This document shows, one piece after another, positions 55,146 to 63,786 of a stretch of DNA of 64,000 nt (the first letter of the stretch is position 1; each line of letters begins with the position of its first letter). The notes beneath the pieces are model-generated. The model searched no databases. It had not been told where the DNA came from and saw only the letters and a list, made by a program, of their open reading frames with translations. Source of the stretch: Nocardioides sp. S5 (GTDB taxonomy: Bacteria; Actinomycetota; Actinomycetes; Propionibacteriales; Nocardioidaceae); assembly GCF_017310035.1 (NCBI RefSeq), contig NZ_CP022296.1:4685523-4749522 (forward strand), in the 5' to 3' direction. Position numbers and translations under genes: made by a program.

Positions 55146-55171
55146 GGAACAACTGTCCGGGGGGTGGTGTT
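55146..55171 (+). promoter_or_regulatory. ECF-type promoter of trxA (GGAAC-N18-GTT)
   Basis: GGAAC (55146-55150), 18 nt, GTT (55169-55171), located 49 nt before the trxA GTG. Same spacing as the trxB signal. Fits SigR/SigH/SigM-type thiol-stress promoters. Confidence 0.65.
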
Positions 55172-55219
55172 GGATTGATCGACACCCCACCGACCTATCC
55201 CGATGAAAGGGGCACACCC

Positions 55220-55543
55220 GTGGCCAACATCGCCGCTGTGACCGACGCCGAGTTCGAGGCGCAGGTCCTCAAGTCCGACAAGCCCGTCCTCGTGGACTTC
55301 TGGGCGGAGTGGTGCGGTCCGTGCCGCCAGGTCGCCCCGATCCTCGACGAGCTGAACGCCGAGCACGGTGAGAAGCTCACCTTCCTCAAGATGAACGTCG
55401 ACGAGAACCCGGTGACCCCCTCGTCCTACCGCGTCACCGGCATCCCGACCATCAACGTCTACCAGGGCGGCGAGGTCGTGAAGTCCATCGTCGGCGCCAA
55501 GCCCAAGGCCGCGCTCCTCAAGGAGCTCGAAGGCATCATCTGA
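55220..55543 (+). CDS. trxA: Thioredoxin
   Basis: 107-aa thioredoxin with active site Cys32-Gly-Pro-Cys35 (WAEWCGPC), cis-Pro loop GIPTINVY, and the usual beta-alpha fold. Cytosolic dithiol reductant recycled by TrxB. GTG 55220 is preceded by GAAAGGGG. It has its own promoter region with the REP-like cluster; its last 8 bp overlap the convergent GNAT. Confidence 0.97.
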   Translation: MANIAAVTDAEFEAQVLKSDKPVLVDFWAEWCGPCRQVAPILDELNAEHGEKLTFLKMNVDENPVTPSSYRVTGIPTINVYQGGEVVKSIVGAKPKAALLKELEGII

Positions 55544-56195
55544 GACGTCCCCAGTCGCCGGAGGCGGTCCGCACCGATCCGATCGGGCGGGCCGCCTTGT
55601 GCGTGGGGCGCACGACGCCCCACATGCGCTCGAGCGCCAGCTCCACCTCGTCCTTCCAGCTCAGCGCGGTGCGCAGCTCCATCCGCATCCGCGGCGTCGT
55701 CGGGTGCGCTCGCTGGGTCTTGAAGCCCACGCTGCCGAGGAAGTCCGCGGGCAGCACGCAGCCGTCCGGTCGCCCCCGTGTGTCGCCGTACGCCTCCACG
55801 GCCGTGTGGCCGCGCTCCACCAGGTCGGCCGCCATCGCCTGCACCAGCAGCCGTCCGAGCCCACCGCCCCTCAGCTCGGGCTCGATCCACGCCGTGGCCG
55901 CGACCACGGCGTCCGGCGAGGACGGCGCGGTGGGCAGCGACGCAGCGCCCGGGAACCGGGGTGCGGGGGCGTAGATGATGAGCCCGACGGTGCGCCCGTC
56001 GACGCGTACGACCCGCCCACACGAGCCCCAGTCCCGCAAGACGCCGGAGACCCAGCTCTCCTTCTCCGCGATCCGCTCGTGCTCGTCGAGCCGGGAGCGG
56101 TCCACCGGCGTGAGCTCCCAGAACAGGCACGCGCGCACCGGGTCGGCCAGCTCCGCGAGGTGGTCGACCGTGAGGCGTGCGGTCTTGCGGGACAC
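55536..56195 (-). CDS. GNAT acetyltransferase (Rv3916c-like)
   Basis: 219-aa GNAT with WIEPELRGGGLGRLLVQAMAADL as the acetyl-CoA motif and DFLGSVGFKTQRAH as the C-terminal beta part, then about 50 extra residues (KDEVELALERMWG). The same type of gene lies between the trx genes and parB in mycobacteria. GTG 56195 has TAGCAT exactly 7 nt upstream (leaderless). Substrate unknown. Confidence 0.87.
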   Translation of the reverse strand: MSRKTARLTVDHLAELADPVRACLFWELTPVDRSRLDEHERIAEKESWVSGVLRDWGSCGRVVRVDGRTVGLIIYAPAPRFPGAASLPTAPSSPDAVVAATAWIEPELRGGGLGRLLVQAMAADLVERGHTAVEAYGDTRGRPDGCVLPADFLGSVGFKTQRAHPTTPRMRMELRTALSWKDEVELALERMWGVVRPTHKAARPIGSVRTASGDWGRLR

Positions 56196-56237
56196 GACAC
56201 CGATGCTAGCCCCGCGGGGCGCCTGAGAGGATGAGTC

Positions 56238-57452
56238 GTGCGCCCGATCCGACAGAGCAAGAAGCTGCAAGGTGTCCGCTACGACGTCCGCGGCCCGATC
56301 CTGGTCGAGGCCCAGCGCCTCGAGGCCGAGGGCCACCGCATCCTCAAGCTCAACATCGGCAACACCGCGCCGTTCGGCTTCGAGGCCCCCGAGCAGATCC
56401 TCGCCGACATGATCCACCACCTGCCCGACGCCCAGGGGTACGCCGACTCGCAGGGCATCTGGTCGGCGCGCACCGCCGTCATGCACTACTACCAGTCCCA
56501 CGGACTGCGCGACGTCGGCGTGGAGGACATCTTCATCGGCAACGGTGTCTCCGAGCTGATCTCGATGGTGCTCCAGGCCTTCGTCGACGACGGCAACGAG
56601 ATCCTCGTGCCGGCCCCGGACTACCCGCTGTGGACGGGCGCCGTCACCCTCGCCGGCGGCATTCCCGTGCACTACCGCTGCGACGAGGACGACGACTGGA
56701 ACCCGGACCTGGCCGACATCGAGGCCAAGATCACCGAGAACACGCACGCGCTGGTGATCATCAACCCGAACAACCCCACCGGGGCCGTCTACAGCGAGGA
56801 GACGGTCAAGGGGCTCGTCGACATCGCGCGGCGGCACCAGCTGGTGGTCATGGCCGACGAGATCTACGAGAAGATCCTCTTCGAGGACGCCCAGCACCAC
56901 CACGCGGCGACGTACGGCGGCAACGACGTGCTGTGCCTGACGTTCTCCGGGCTCTCGAAGGCCTACCGCGTCTGCGGCTACCGCGCCGGCTGGGTCATGA
57001 TCTCGGGGCCGAAGGAGATCGCGACCGACTTCCTCGAGGGCCTCACGCTGATCGCCAACATGCGCATGTGCGCCAACGTGCCCGCACAGCACGCGATCCA
57101 GACCGCGCTGGGGGGCTACCAGTCGATCGAGGAGCTGATCGGGCCGGGAGGACGCTTCTACGAGCAGTCGATGCTCGCTCACCGGCTGCTCAACGAGATC
57201 CCCGGCGTCTCCAACGTCAAGCCGCGTGGCGCGCTCTACTGCTTCCCCCGGCTCGACCCCGATGTCTACGCCATCGAGGACGACCAGGAGTTCGTCATCG
57301 ACCTGCTTCGGGCCAAGAAGATCCTCGTCACGCACGGCACCGGCTTCAACTGGCCCACCCCCGACCACTTCCGGCTGGTGACGCTGCCGGAGGCGAGCGT
57401 GCTGGAGGAGGCGATCGGGCGGATCGCGGACTTCCTCGCGACCCGCCGTTGA
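56238..57452 (+). CDS. Alanine/aspartate-type aminotransferase (AlaA-like)
   Basis: 404-aa fold-type I PLP aminotransferase. It begins IRQSKKLQGVRYDVRGPI, the AlaA-type N-terminus. PLP Lys lies in FSGLSKAYRVCGYRAGW; INPNNPTGAVY and DEIYEKILF are the cofactor-binding strings. Probably makes alanine from pyruvate and glutamate. GTG 56238 is the start; no ribosome-binding site is obvious. Divergent from the GNAT by 42 bp. Confidence 0.9.
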   Translation: MRPIRQSKKLQGVRYDVRGPILVEAQRLEAEGHRILKLNIGNTAPFGFEAPEQILADMIHHLPDAQGYADSQGIWSARTAVMHYYQSHGLRDVGVEDIFIGNGVSELISMVLQAFVDDGNEILVPAPDYPLWTGAVTLAGGIPVHYRCDEDDDWNPDLADIEAKITENTHALVIINPNNPTGAVYSEETVKGLVDIARRHQLVVMADEIYEKILFEDAQHHHAATYGGNDVLCLTFSGLSKAYRVCGYRAGWVMISGPKEIATDFLEGLTLIANMRMCANVPAQHAIQTALGGYQSIEELIGPGGRFYEQSMLAHRLLNEIPGVSNVKPRGALYCFPRLDPDVYAIEDDQEFVIDLLRAKKILVTHGTGFNWPTPDHFRLVTLPEASVLEEAIGRIADFLATRR

Positions 57453-57526
57453 GCGCGCGGGACGACGCGTGAGTCGCCTGTCACGAACGCTCGCCGCGCC
57501 GCGGCGCTGACCCTAGGCTTCGGCCC

Positions 57527-58306
57527 ATGCGCGACGTGACCTACCCCCCGATCATCGTGACCGCCAAGACCGCCTTCCGGGCGCTCGGCCAGCGCTTCCA
57601 GATGACGGGCACCGACAACGTCCCGCGCACCGGCGGGGTGCTGCTGGCCTACAACCACATCGGCTACGTCGACTTCGTCTACGGCGGTCTCGCCGCCAAC
57701 CCCTCGGGCCGCCTCGTGCGCTTCATGGCCAAGCGCGAGCTCTTCGACCACCGCTGGGTCGGGCCGCTCATGCGCTCGCTGCACCACATCGAGGTCGATC
57801 GCGGCGAGGGCGTGGCCAGCTTCCACACCGCGGTCGACCACCTGCGCCGGGGCGAGGCGGTCGGGATCTTTCCCGAGGCCACGATCTCGCGGGCGATGGA
57901 GCTCAAGGAGTTCAAGACCGGAGCCGTACGCATCGCGGCGGCGGCCGGCGTACCTCTCGTGCCGGTCATCATGTGGGGCACCCAGCGGATGATTACCAAG
58001 GACCACCCGCGCGACTTCTCCCGTGGCAAGACGATCGCCATCAAGGTCGGTGAGCCGATGCACGTGACCGGCGCCGACCCCGTGGGCGAGACCGCAGAGC
58101 TGCACGCCCGGATGTCGAGGCTCCTCGACGAGGTCATCGCCGAGTACCCCTCGGCCGAGCAGCCTCCCGGCTCCTGGTGGCTGCCCGCGTCGAAGGGCGG
58201 CAGCGCTCCCACGCTCGAGGAGGCGGCCGTCCTCGACGCCTCGGAGAAGCGGGAGCGCGCCCGCAAGCGTGCCGAGAAGCGGACGAAGCGACAAGGCAAC
58301 AAGTAG
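57527..58306 (+). CDS. 1-acyl-glycerol-3-phosphate acyltransferase-like (PlsC family)
   Basis: 259-aa acyltransferase. The H-x4-D motif is in LLAYNHIGYVDFVY, motif III is VGIFPEATISR and motif IV is VPLVPVIMWG. Basic, Lys/Arg-rich C-terminus (EKRERARKRAEKRTKR). Likely transfers acyl chains to lysophospholipid on the inner membrane face. ATG 57527 has TAGGCT exactly 7 nt upstream (leaderless). A hairpin with T-rich tail follows. Confidence 0.9.
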   Translation: MRDVTYPPIIVTAKTAFRALGQRFQMTGTDNVPRTGGVLLAYNHIGYVDFVYGGLAANPSGRLVRFMAKRELFDHRWVGPLMRSLHHIEVDRGEGVASFHTAVDHLRRGEAVGIFPEATISRAMELKEFKTGAVRIAAAAGVPLVPVIMWGTQRMITKDHPRDFSRGKTIAIKVGEPMHVTGADPVGETAELHARMSRLLDEVIAEYPSAEQPPGSWWLPASKGGSAPTLEEAAVLDASEKRERARKRAEKRTKRQGNK

Positions 58307-58312
58307 ACCTGT

Positions 58313-58330
58313 CGACAGATCTATCTGTCG
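58313..58330 (+). terminator. Terminator of the PlsC-like gene
   Basis: CGACAGAT-CT-ATCTGTCG, perfect 8-bp stem, then CTTTGTGGTTTT. A rare classical hairpin-plus-T-tract in this window, 7 nt after the stop codon. Confidence 0.85.
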
Positions 58331-58367
58331 CTTTGTGGTTTTGTCGACTTATCGCCCCGCTGTCGGT

Positions 58368-58477
58368 GGTCGAGTAGCCGGCGAGGAACGAGCCGGCGTG
58401 TCGAGACTCGGGTTCCACGTGAGATCTCGATATGGCCTCGACGCGCCTTGTTCCTCAGGCGCGGGGCCTACTCGATC
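58368..58477. repeat. Intergenic palindromic repeats (two units)
   Basis: Unit one: GGTCGAGTAGCC ... GTGTCGAGAC (58368-58407). Unit two: GATCTCGATATGGCC ... GGCCTACTCGATC (58422-58477). Ends match the element at 32381-32472. The inside of each unit is itself an imperfect hairpin. Such units are widespread in Nocardioides-type genomes to my knowledge. They lie between the PlsC-like gene and parB 3' ends. Confidence 0.75.
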
Positions 58478-58525
58478 TGGCCGAGCGCACGCGCCGACCT
58501 CGTTCCTCGGTCGTCGCTGCTCGTC

Positions 58526-59530
58526 TCAGATCGGGCGGTCGTCGCGGTTGCGCGGGTCCATGACGTCGACGATGCGACGCAGGTCGTCGAGGCTGGCGAA
58601 CTCGACGGTGATCTTGCCCTTGGCCTTGCCCAGGTCGACCTTCACCCGGGTCTCGAACCGGTCGGAGAGCCGGTCCGCGAGGTCGGCGAGCCCGGGGGCG
58701 GTCGGCTTGCGGCGCACCACACGGGGGGAGTCGTCCTCGGAGACGCCGACGGACACGATCTCCTCGAGGCCGCGCACGGAGATCCCCTCTGCGGTGACCC
58801 GTCCGGCCAGCCGGTCCTGCAGGCCCGGGTCGTCGACGCTCAGCAACGCACGGGCGTGGCCCGCGGACAGCACTCCGGCTGCCACGCGTCGCTGCACGGC
58901 CGGGGAGAGCTTGAGCAGGCGCAGGGTGTTGGAGATCTGCGGACGCGAGCGCCCGATGCGCTGGGCGAGCTCATCATGGGTGCAGCCGAAGTCCTCGAGC
59001 AGCTGGCCGTAGGCAGCCGCCTCCTCGAGGGGATTCAGCTGGGAGCGGTGCAGGTTCTCCAGCAACGCGTCGCGCAGCATGTCGTTGTCGTCGGTCTCCC
59101 GCACGATCGCGGGGATCGTGTCGCGACCGGCCTCCTGGGAGGCTCGCCAGCGACGCTCTCCCATGATCAGCTCGTAGGAGTCCTCGCCGCTCTTCCGGAC
59201 GACGACCGGCTGGAGCAGGCCGACCTCGCGGATGGAGTGCACCAGCTCGGCCAGCGCCTCCTCCTCGAAGACCTGACGGGGCTGGCGCGCGTTCGGGCGC
59301 ACCTGGGTGATCGGCAGCTCGGCGAAGTAGGCACCAGCGACGGAGCCGTCGCTGACCTGGTCCGGCCCGCCCGAGCCGTTGTTCGACGTGGAACCGGCCA
59401 CAGGTGCGCCGTTCGCGGCTCCGCCCCCATCCCCTGACCCGGAGGCAGATGCGGGCGGCGCACTGGGGGAGGTGGGGATCAGCGAGCCCAGGCCACGGCC
59501 GAGGCCGCGCCGCGGGGGGGTGGTGTTCAT
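58526..59530 (-). CDS. parB: Chromosome partition protein ParB
   Basis: 334-aa CTPase/clamp that loads at parS and spreads. The N-terminal ParA-contact motif is [13 protein letters not shown]. After a Gly/Ser/Ala linker come [15 protein letters not shown], the CTP-binding [19 protein letters not shown] and [14 protein letters not shown]. The helix-turn-helix is TQ-like [22 protein letters not shown]. The C-terminal dimer domain ends [22 protein letters not shown] 59530 overlaps the parA stop (ATGA). Confidence 0.98.
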   Translation of the reverse strand: MNTTPPRRGLGRGLGSLIPTSPSAPPASASGSGDGGGAANGAPVAGSTSNNGSGGPDQVSDGSVAGAYFAELPITQVRPNARQPRQVFEEEALAELVHSIREVGLLQPVVVRKSGEDSYELIMGERRWRASQEAGRDTIPAIVRETDDNDMLRDALLENLHRSQLNPLEEAAAYGQLLEDFGCTHDELAQRIGRSRPQISNTLRLLKLSPAVQRRVAAGVLSAGHARALLSVDDPGLQDRLAGRVTAEGISVRGLEEIVSVGVSEDDSPRVVRRKPTAPGLADLADRLSDRFETRVKVDLGKAKGKITVEFASLDDLRRIVDVMDPRNRDDRPI

Positions 59531-60687
59531 GCGGGGGCTCCCTTGCTGGCGATCTCGCGGGCAGCCTCCAGGTAGGACAGCGCACCCGCCGACGCAGGAT
59601 CGTAGGTCATCACCGTCTGCCCGTACGACGGCGCCTCGGACACCCGGACCGAGCGCGGGACCGCCGTCTTGAGGACCTGGTCGCCGAAGTGGCTGCGCAC
59701 CTCCTCCGCGACGCCGGCAGCGAGTCGGGTGCGGGCGTCGTACATCGTCAGCAGGATCGTGGACACGACGAGCTGGGGGTTCAGGTGCTGGCGCACCATC
59801 TCGACCGTCTCGAGCAGCTGGCCGAGGCCCTCGAGCGCGTAGTACTCCGCCTGGATCGGGATGAACATCTCCCGCCCGGCCACGAGCGCGTTCAGGGTGA
59901 GCAGGCCGAGCGAGGGCGGGCAGTCGACGAAGACGTAGTCGAACCGCTCCTCCCCGACGTCGGCGGCGGTACCGACCAAGGGATGGGCGTTGATCGCGCG
60001 GACGAGGCGCTGCTCGCGGGCCACGACGCTCACGAGCTCGATCTCTGCTCCGGCGAGGTCGATCGTCGCCGGCACGGCCCAGAGCCCCGGCAGGTCGGTG
60101 CACTCGGTCATCACGTCGGCGAGGGGCTCGCCCTCGACGAGCATGTCGTACGTCGACGGGGTGCCCCGGTGGTGCTCCACACCCAGGGCGGTGGACGCGT
60201 TGCCCTGGGGATCGAGGTCGATCACGAGGACCTTCTGGCCGAGCTGCGCCAGCCCGGCAGCGACGTTGACCGTCGAGGTCGTCTTGCCGACGCCGCCCTT
60301 CTGGTTGGCGACGACCATCACCCGCGTGGCCTCCGGACGCGGGACGCCCTGCCGCCGCAACCCGCCCGACCGCGCCAGGACGGAGTGCTGGGCCGCCTGG
60401 GCGAGGGGGGTGCCGTGGTCGGGGAAGTCGTTGTCCTGGGCGGCGATGTCGGCGGCGGTACGGACGTGCCACGCGGGTCGTGTTTCACGTGAAACACCGT
60501 CCGCTGCGGTTTCACGTGAAACGTCGTCCGGCACGCCGGCGTCCGTACCTCCCTGTGGAGAAGTAGGTCCGGCCTGTGGATAGCCCCGCTCAGCAGGCGC
60601 ACCGCGGCCGGTGGAAAACTCTGTGCGCGCCTCGGAGCTCGGGTCCGCGCTCGTGGTGTCGCTGGGACGGTCCGGCACTCGGGCCAC
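59527..60687 (-). CDS. parA: Chromosome partition ATPase ParA
   Basis: 386-aa Walker-type ATPase. Deviant Walker [26 protein letters not shown]; Walker [10 protein letters not shown]. It has an unusually long, disordered N-terminal extension of about 120 residues before the ATPase domain. This extension contains VSRET twice, encoded by two parS sites. GTG 60687 is 3 nt after the rsmG stop. Confidence 0.97.
   Translation of the reverse strand: MARVPDRPSDTTSADPSSEARTEFSTGRGAPAERGYPQAGPTSPQGGTDAGVPDDVSRETAADGVSRETRPAWHVRTAADIAAQDNDFPDHGTPLAQAAQHSVLARSGGLRRQGVPRPEATRVMVVANQKGGVGKTTSTVNVAAGLAQLGQKVLVIDLDPQGNASTALGVEHHRGTPSTYDMLVEGEPLADVMTECTDLPGLWAVPATIDLAGAEIELVSVVAREQRLVRAINAHPLVGTAADVGEERFDYVFVDCPPSLGLLTLNALVAGREMFIPIQAEYYALEGLGQLLETVEMVRQHLNPQLVVSTILLTMYDARTRLAAGVAEEVRSHFGDQVLKTAVPRSVRVSEAPSYGQTVMTYDPASAGALSYLEAAREIASKGAPA
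60481..60496. promoter_or_regulatory. parS site 1 (inside parA)
   Basis: TGTTTCACGTGAAACA, a perfect match to the bacterial parS consensus, in the parA coding sequence, where it encodes VSRET. Confidence 0.97.
60508..60523. promoter_or_regulatory. parS site 2 (inside parA)
   Basis: GGTTTCACGTGAAACG, 14-bp core perfect, 27 bp from site 1 and in the same codon phase, again encoding VSRET. Confidence 0.96.
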
Positions 60688-60690
60688 CTC

Positions 60691-61419
60691 TCACTTCGGT
60701 GCGCGCGGGCTGCGCTTGGTACGGCGACGCTTGGCGTCGCGGGCAAGGGGCCAACCTATCTGCGCCGGGTCGGCCCACGGAACCCGGACCACGGTCGTCG
60801 GTGGATCAACGATGCCGACGCCCACTTCGGACACCTCAGGAGCACCGCACTTCCACTTCACGAGGAACGCGGCCGCTGAGTCGATCTCATCCTGCACGGT
60901 CCGTCCCTTCATGGCCACCGTCGCGCCTGTCGCCGCGACCAACGGCATGGACCATTCCAGCAGCTTCTCCAGCGGAGCGACCGCGCGTGAGGTCACCACG
61001 TCGAACACGTGCTCGCCATGGAGGTCCTCGGCCCGCCCACGACGCACGGTGACGTGGGAGAGGCCGAGCTCCTCGACCACCTCGTCCAGGAACGTCGTAC
61101 GCCTGAGCAACGGCTCCACGAGCATCACCTCCAGGTCTGGGCGCGCGATCGCCAGCACGAGCCCAGGCAGTCCCGCGCCGGTCCCGACGTCACACACGGT
61201 CGATCCCTCGGGGATCGCCTCAGCGAGGACCGCGGAGTTGAGCACGTGCCGATCCCACAGCCGCGGTGCCTCACGGGGACCGATCAGTCCCCAGAGCACA
61301 CCTTCGGTGGCGAGCAGCTCGGTGTACCTCTCGGCCAGGGGGAGTCGCTCGGACGCGAACACCCTCCGCGCCACATCGGGCGCAGAGGGTGCTGTTTCAC
61401 GTGAAACGTCGTCGCTCAC
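60691..61419 (-). CDS. rsmG: 16S rRNA m7G527 methyltransferase RsmG
   Basis: 242-aa SAM methyltransferase (GidB). SAM motif VCDVGTGAGLPGLVLAIARPD; RWDRHVLNS-type region reads LWDRHVLNSAVL; TSRAVAPLEKLLEW near the active site. The N-terminus [11 protein letters not shown] is shaped by an embedded parS. A Lys/Arg-rich tail follows. GTG 61419 overlaps the jag stop. Confidence 0.97.
   Translation of the reverse strand: MSDDVSRETAPSAPDVARRVFASERLPLAERYTELLATEGVLWGLIGPREAPRLWDRHVLNSAVLAEAIPEGSTVCDVGTGAGLPGLVLAIARPDLEVMLVEPLLRRTTFLDEVVEELGLSHVTVRRGRAEDLHGEHVFDVVTSRAVAPLEKLLEWSMPLVAATGATVAMKGRTVQDEIDSAAAFLVKWKCGAPEVSEVGVGIVDPPTTVVRVPWADPAQIGWPLARDAKRRRTKRSPRAPK
61393..61408. promoter_or_regulatory. 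parS site 3 (inside rsmG)
   Basis: TGTTTCACGTGAAACG, at codons 4-9 of rsmG, again encoding VSRET. About 0.9 kb from sites 1 and 2. Confidence 0.97.
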
Positions 61420-61994
61420 GCGGGAAGGATCACCACGTGGCGCTTCGGCTCGGCGCCCTCGGACTCCGACGTCAGGCCGGCCGCAGCCACCACGTCGTGG
61501 ACGACCTTGCGCTCGAAGGCACTCATCGGCTCCAGCGACATCGCCTCGCCGGACTCCTTCACCTCGGCGATGGACTTCTCGGCCAGGGCGACGAGACGGG
61601 TCCGCTGCTGGGCACGGTGGCCGCCGACGTCCAGCATCAAGCGCGAGCGCTCGCCGGTCTCGCGGTAGACGGCCAGGCGGGTCAGCTCCTGGAGTGCTTC
61701 CAGCACCTCGCCGTTGCGGCCCACCAGCAGGCTCAGGTCCGCTCCGCCGATCTGCACGCTGGCACGGTCACCCTCGACGTCCATGTCGAGGTCGCCGTCG
61801 AGGTCCGCGATGTCGAGCAGCTCCTCCAGGTAGTCGGCGGCGATGTCGCCCTCGTGCTCGAGGCGCTGGACCTTGGTCAGGCGGGGCGTCCCGGACTCGT
61901 CGGTGCCGGACTCGTCGGTCCTGGACTCCTCGGTGCCCGAGTCCTCGGGGACCTCGGTTCCTGCGGCGTCCGCGTCGGTCATCTGCTCACTCAC
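61416..61994 (-). CDS. jag: KH-R3H RNA-binding protein Jag/KhpB-like
   Basis: 192 aa: acidic N-terminal tail (Glu/Asp/Thr/Ser, residues 1-40), then a KH domain with GRNGEVLEALQELTRLAVYRE. The R3H domain is RLVALAEKSIAEVKESGEAMSLEPMSAFERKVVHDVV. Binds RNA; paired with YidC in most bacteria. GTG 61994 follows AGGAGACACAC. Confidence 0.95.
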   Translation of the reverse strand: MSEQMTDADAAGTEVPEDSGTEESRTDESGTDESGTPRLTKVQRLEHEGDIAADYLEELLDIADLDGDLDMDVEGDRASVQIGGADLSLLVGRNGEVLEALQELTRLAVYRETGERSRLMLDVGGHRAQQRTRLVALAEKSIAEVKESGEAMSLEPMSAFERKVVHDVVAAAGLTSESEGAEPKRHVVILPA

Positions 61995-62053
61995 GTGTGT
62001 CTCCTGCTTCCTTCGGGGTGCGACGCCTCATCGGGCTCGCAGAGAACTGTGGG

Positions 62054-63007
62054 TCAGCGCTTCTTCTTCTGGTTGCGCTGTGCCTTGGTCTGCCGCTGCG
62101 GCTGCTGGCGCGGCTGCTTCACCTCGGTGACGACAGGGGCCTCGGTGGCCTCGGGCTCGATGGCGATGCCCTTCTTCGCCGCCTTCGCGCGGTCGCGGTC
62201 CTCCTTGGCCTTGAAGGCCGGGGTGCCGGGCGCGGGGTTGTTGCGGATGACGTAGAACTGCTGCGCCATCGTCCACAGGTTCGAGGTGGTCCAGTAGAAG
62301 AGGACACCGACCGGGAACGCGATACCGCCGACCGCGAATACCACGGGGAGGACGTAGAGCAGCATCTTCTGCTGCTGGGCGTAGGGGCCGGACAGTGCGT
62401 CGGCCGGCATGTTCTTGCTCATCAGCTGGCGCTGCGTGAGGAACGTGGTGAGCGTCATCGCCAGCACCAGCACGGCGGCCAGCACCCGGACCTCGACGCC
62501 GTCGGCGTTCAGGAACGTGTCCGAGATCTTGCCGCCGGCGAAGACGGCCGCGCTGAGCTGCTCGTTGAGCTCAGGGGTCATCAGGCCGCGCTTGGTCTCC
62601 GGGTTGCGTGCCGCCTGGTCGAGGATGCGGAAGAGCGCCAGGAAGATCGGCATCTGCAACAGGATCGGCAGGCAGGACGCGAACGGGTTCGTGCCCGAAT
62701 CCTTGTAGAGCTTCATCGTCTCCTGCGCGAGACGCTCCCGGTCGTGGCCGTACTTCTTCTGCAGCTCACGCACCTTGGGCTGGATGAGCTGCATGTTGCG
62801 GCTGGACTTGATCTGCTTCACGAACAGCGGGATCAGCGCCGCACGGACCACGAGCGTCAGTCCGATGATCGACAGCACCCACGCCAGGCCGGACGTCGGC
62901 CCGAACAGGTCCCCGAAGACGTTGTGGAAGCCCACCAGCACGAACGAGATCACGTAGTAGAGCGGCGTCATGATGGCGCTGCCGATGGACACGAAGAAGT
63001 CGATCAC
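62054..63007 (-). CDS. yidC: Membrane protein insertase YidC
   Basis: 317-aa YidC/Oxa1 insertase, five helices. The hydrophilic-groove Arg lies in LTLVVRAALIPLFVKQIKSSRNMQ; YKDSGTNPFASCLPILLQMPIF is the third conserved segment. The C-terminal tail is Lys/Arg/Gln-rich (QTKAQRNQKKKR) for ribosome contact. GTG 63007 directly follows the yidD stop. Confidence 0.97.
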   Translation of the reverse strand: MIDFFVSIGSAIMTPLYYVISFVLVGFHNVFGDLFGPTSGLAWVLSIIGLTLVVRAALIPLFVKQIKSSRNMQLIQPKVRELQKKYGHDRERLAQETMKLYKDSGTNPFASCLPILLQMPIFLALFRILDQAARNPETKRGLMTPELNEQLSAAVFAGGKISDTFLNADGVEVRVLAAVLVLAMTLTTFLTQRQLMSKNMPADALSGPYAQQQKMLLYVLPVVFAVGGIAFPVGVLFYWTTSNLWTMAQQFYVIRNNPAPGTPAFKAKEDRDRAKAAKKGIAIEPEATEAPVVTEVKQPRQQPQRQTKAQRNQKKKR

Positions 63008-63274
63008 TCAAGCTCCCTGGCTCGGGGTGGTGGAGCCCGCGACAGGGGCGCGGGAGGGGACACGGGGCGGAACCGGGTCGTAGCCGCCGTCGGACCACGG
63101 GTGGCAGCGACCGATACGGCGTACGGAGAGCCAGGTGCCGCGTACTGCCCCGTGCTCGGTGACCGCCTCGAGGGCGTACGCCGAGCAGCTCGGGTGGTAG
63201 CGGCAGACCTGGCCGTAGAGCGGGCTGATCGCGAACCGCCACGCGCGGATGAACCCGATCAGGAGGTGCTTCAT
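63008..63274 (-). CDS. yidD: Membrane protein insertion efficiency factor YidD
   Basis: 88-aa YidD ([29 protein letters not shown], with the three conserved Cys; [16 protein letters not shown]). Between rnpA and yidC, with the rnpA stop overlapping its ATG. Length slightly above the E. coli family typical value owing to a Pro/Ser tail. Confidence 0.96.
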   Translation of the reverse strand: MKHLLIGFIRAWRFAISPLYGQVCRYHPSCSAYALEAVTEHGAVRGTWLSVRRIGRCHPWSDGGYDPVPPRVPSRAPVAGSTTPSQGA

Positions 63275-63624
63275 GTGCCGCTCACCCGGTCGAGCGTACG
63301 GCCCAGGTCGGCACCGAGCGACGCGTAGGACGCCTCAGCGGCCGCCGGGAGCGCACGCACCACGAGAGCAGCACGACCCGGGAGCCCTTCCAGGTCCGGA
63401 AGGCGCTCCCGGGTCAGGTGCCGGAGTCGTCTCTTCACGCGGTTGCGTGTGGCGGCGTTGCCCACGGCCTTGCTGACCGTGAACCCCACCTGCGTCGGTG
63501 CCGCGGGCGCGTCGGCGTCCACCCAGAGGTGGACGACCAGGGTCGCGCAACCGGCACGACGGCCCCCGCGGACAGTGCGACGGAAGTCGTCACTGTCGGC
63601 GAGGCGATGGACAGCGGGGAGCAC
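63271..63624 (-). CDS. rnpA: Ribonuclease P protein component
   Basis: 117-aa RnpA, the protein cofactor that helps RNase P bind pre-tRNA. The RNR signature is [22 protein letters not shown] 63624 lies 24 nt after the rpmH stop codon; the stop overlaps yidD. Confidence 0.97.
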   Translation of the reverse strand: MLPAVHRLADSDDFRRTVRGGRRAGCATLVVHLWVDADAPAAPTQVGFTVSKAVGNAATRNRVKRRLRHLTRERLPDLEGLPGRAALVVRALPAAAEASYASLGADLGRTLDRVSGT

Positions 63625-63648
63625 GGCGGGAGCCGTGGACTCGGACCG

Positions 63649-63786
63649 TCAGACCGCCAGGCTCTTGCGGCCCTTGCGGCGGCGGCTGGACAGGATCGAG
63701 CGGCCGGCGCGGGTCCGCATGCGCAGACGGAAGCCGTGCACCTTGTGACGGCGACGGTTGTTCGGCTGGTAGGTACGCTTGCTCAC
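63649..63786 (-). CDS. rpmH: 50S ribosomal protein L34
   Basis: 45-aa bL34 ([40 protein letters not shown]). First gene of the rpmH-rnpA-yidD-yidC-jag-rsmG-parA-parB run. GTG 63786 follows GGAGAAATAGCC. Confidence 0.98.
   Translation of the reverse strand: MSKRTYQPNNRRRHKVHGFRLRMRTRAGRSILSSRRRKGRKSLAV

Noticed and set aside
58407..58422. GTTCCACGTGAGAT as a fourth parS
   Set aside because: The palindrome is broken (GTTC...AGAT) and the site falls in the intergenic repeat, so it is likely chance.
59376..59389. GTTCGACGTGGAAC, a degenerate parS-like palindrome in parB
   Set aside because: Three mismatches in the 14-bp core; a coding coincidence compared with the perfect sites at 60481, 60508 and 61393.
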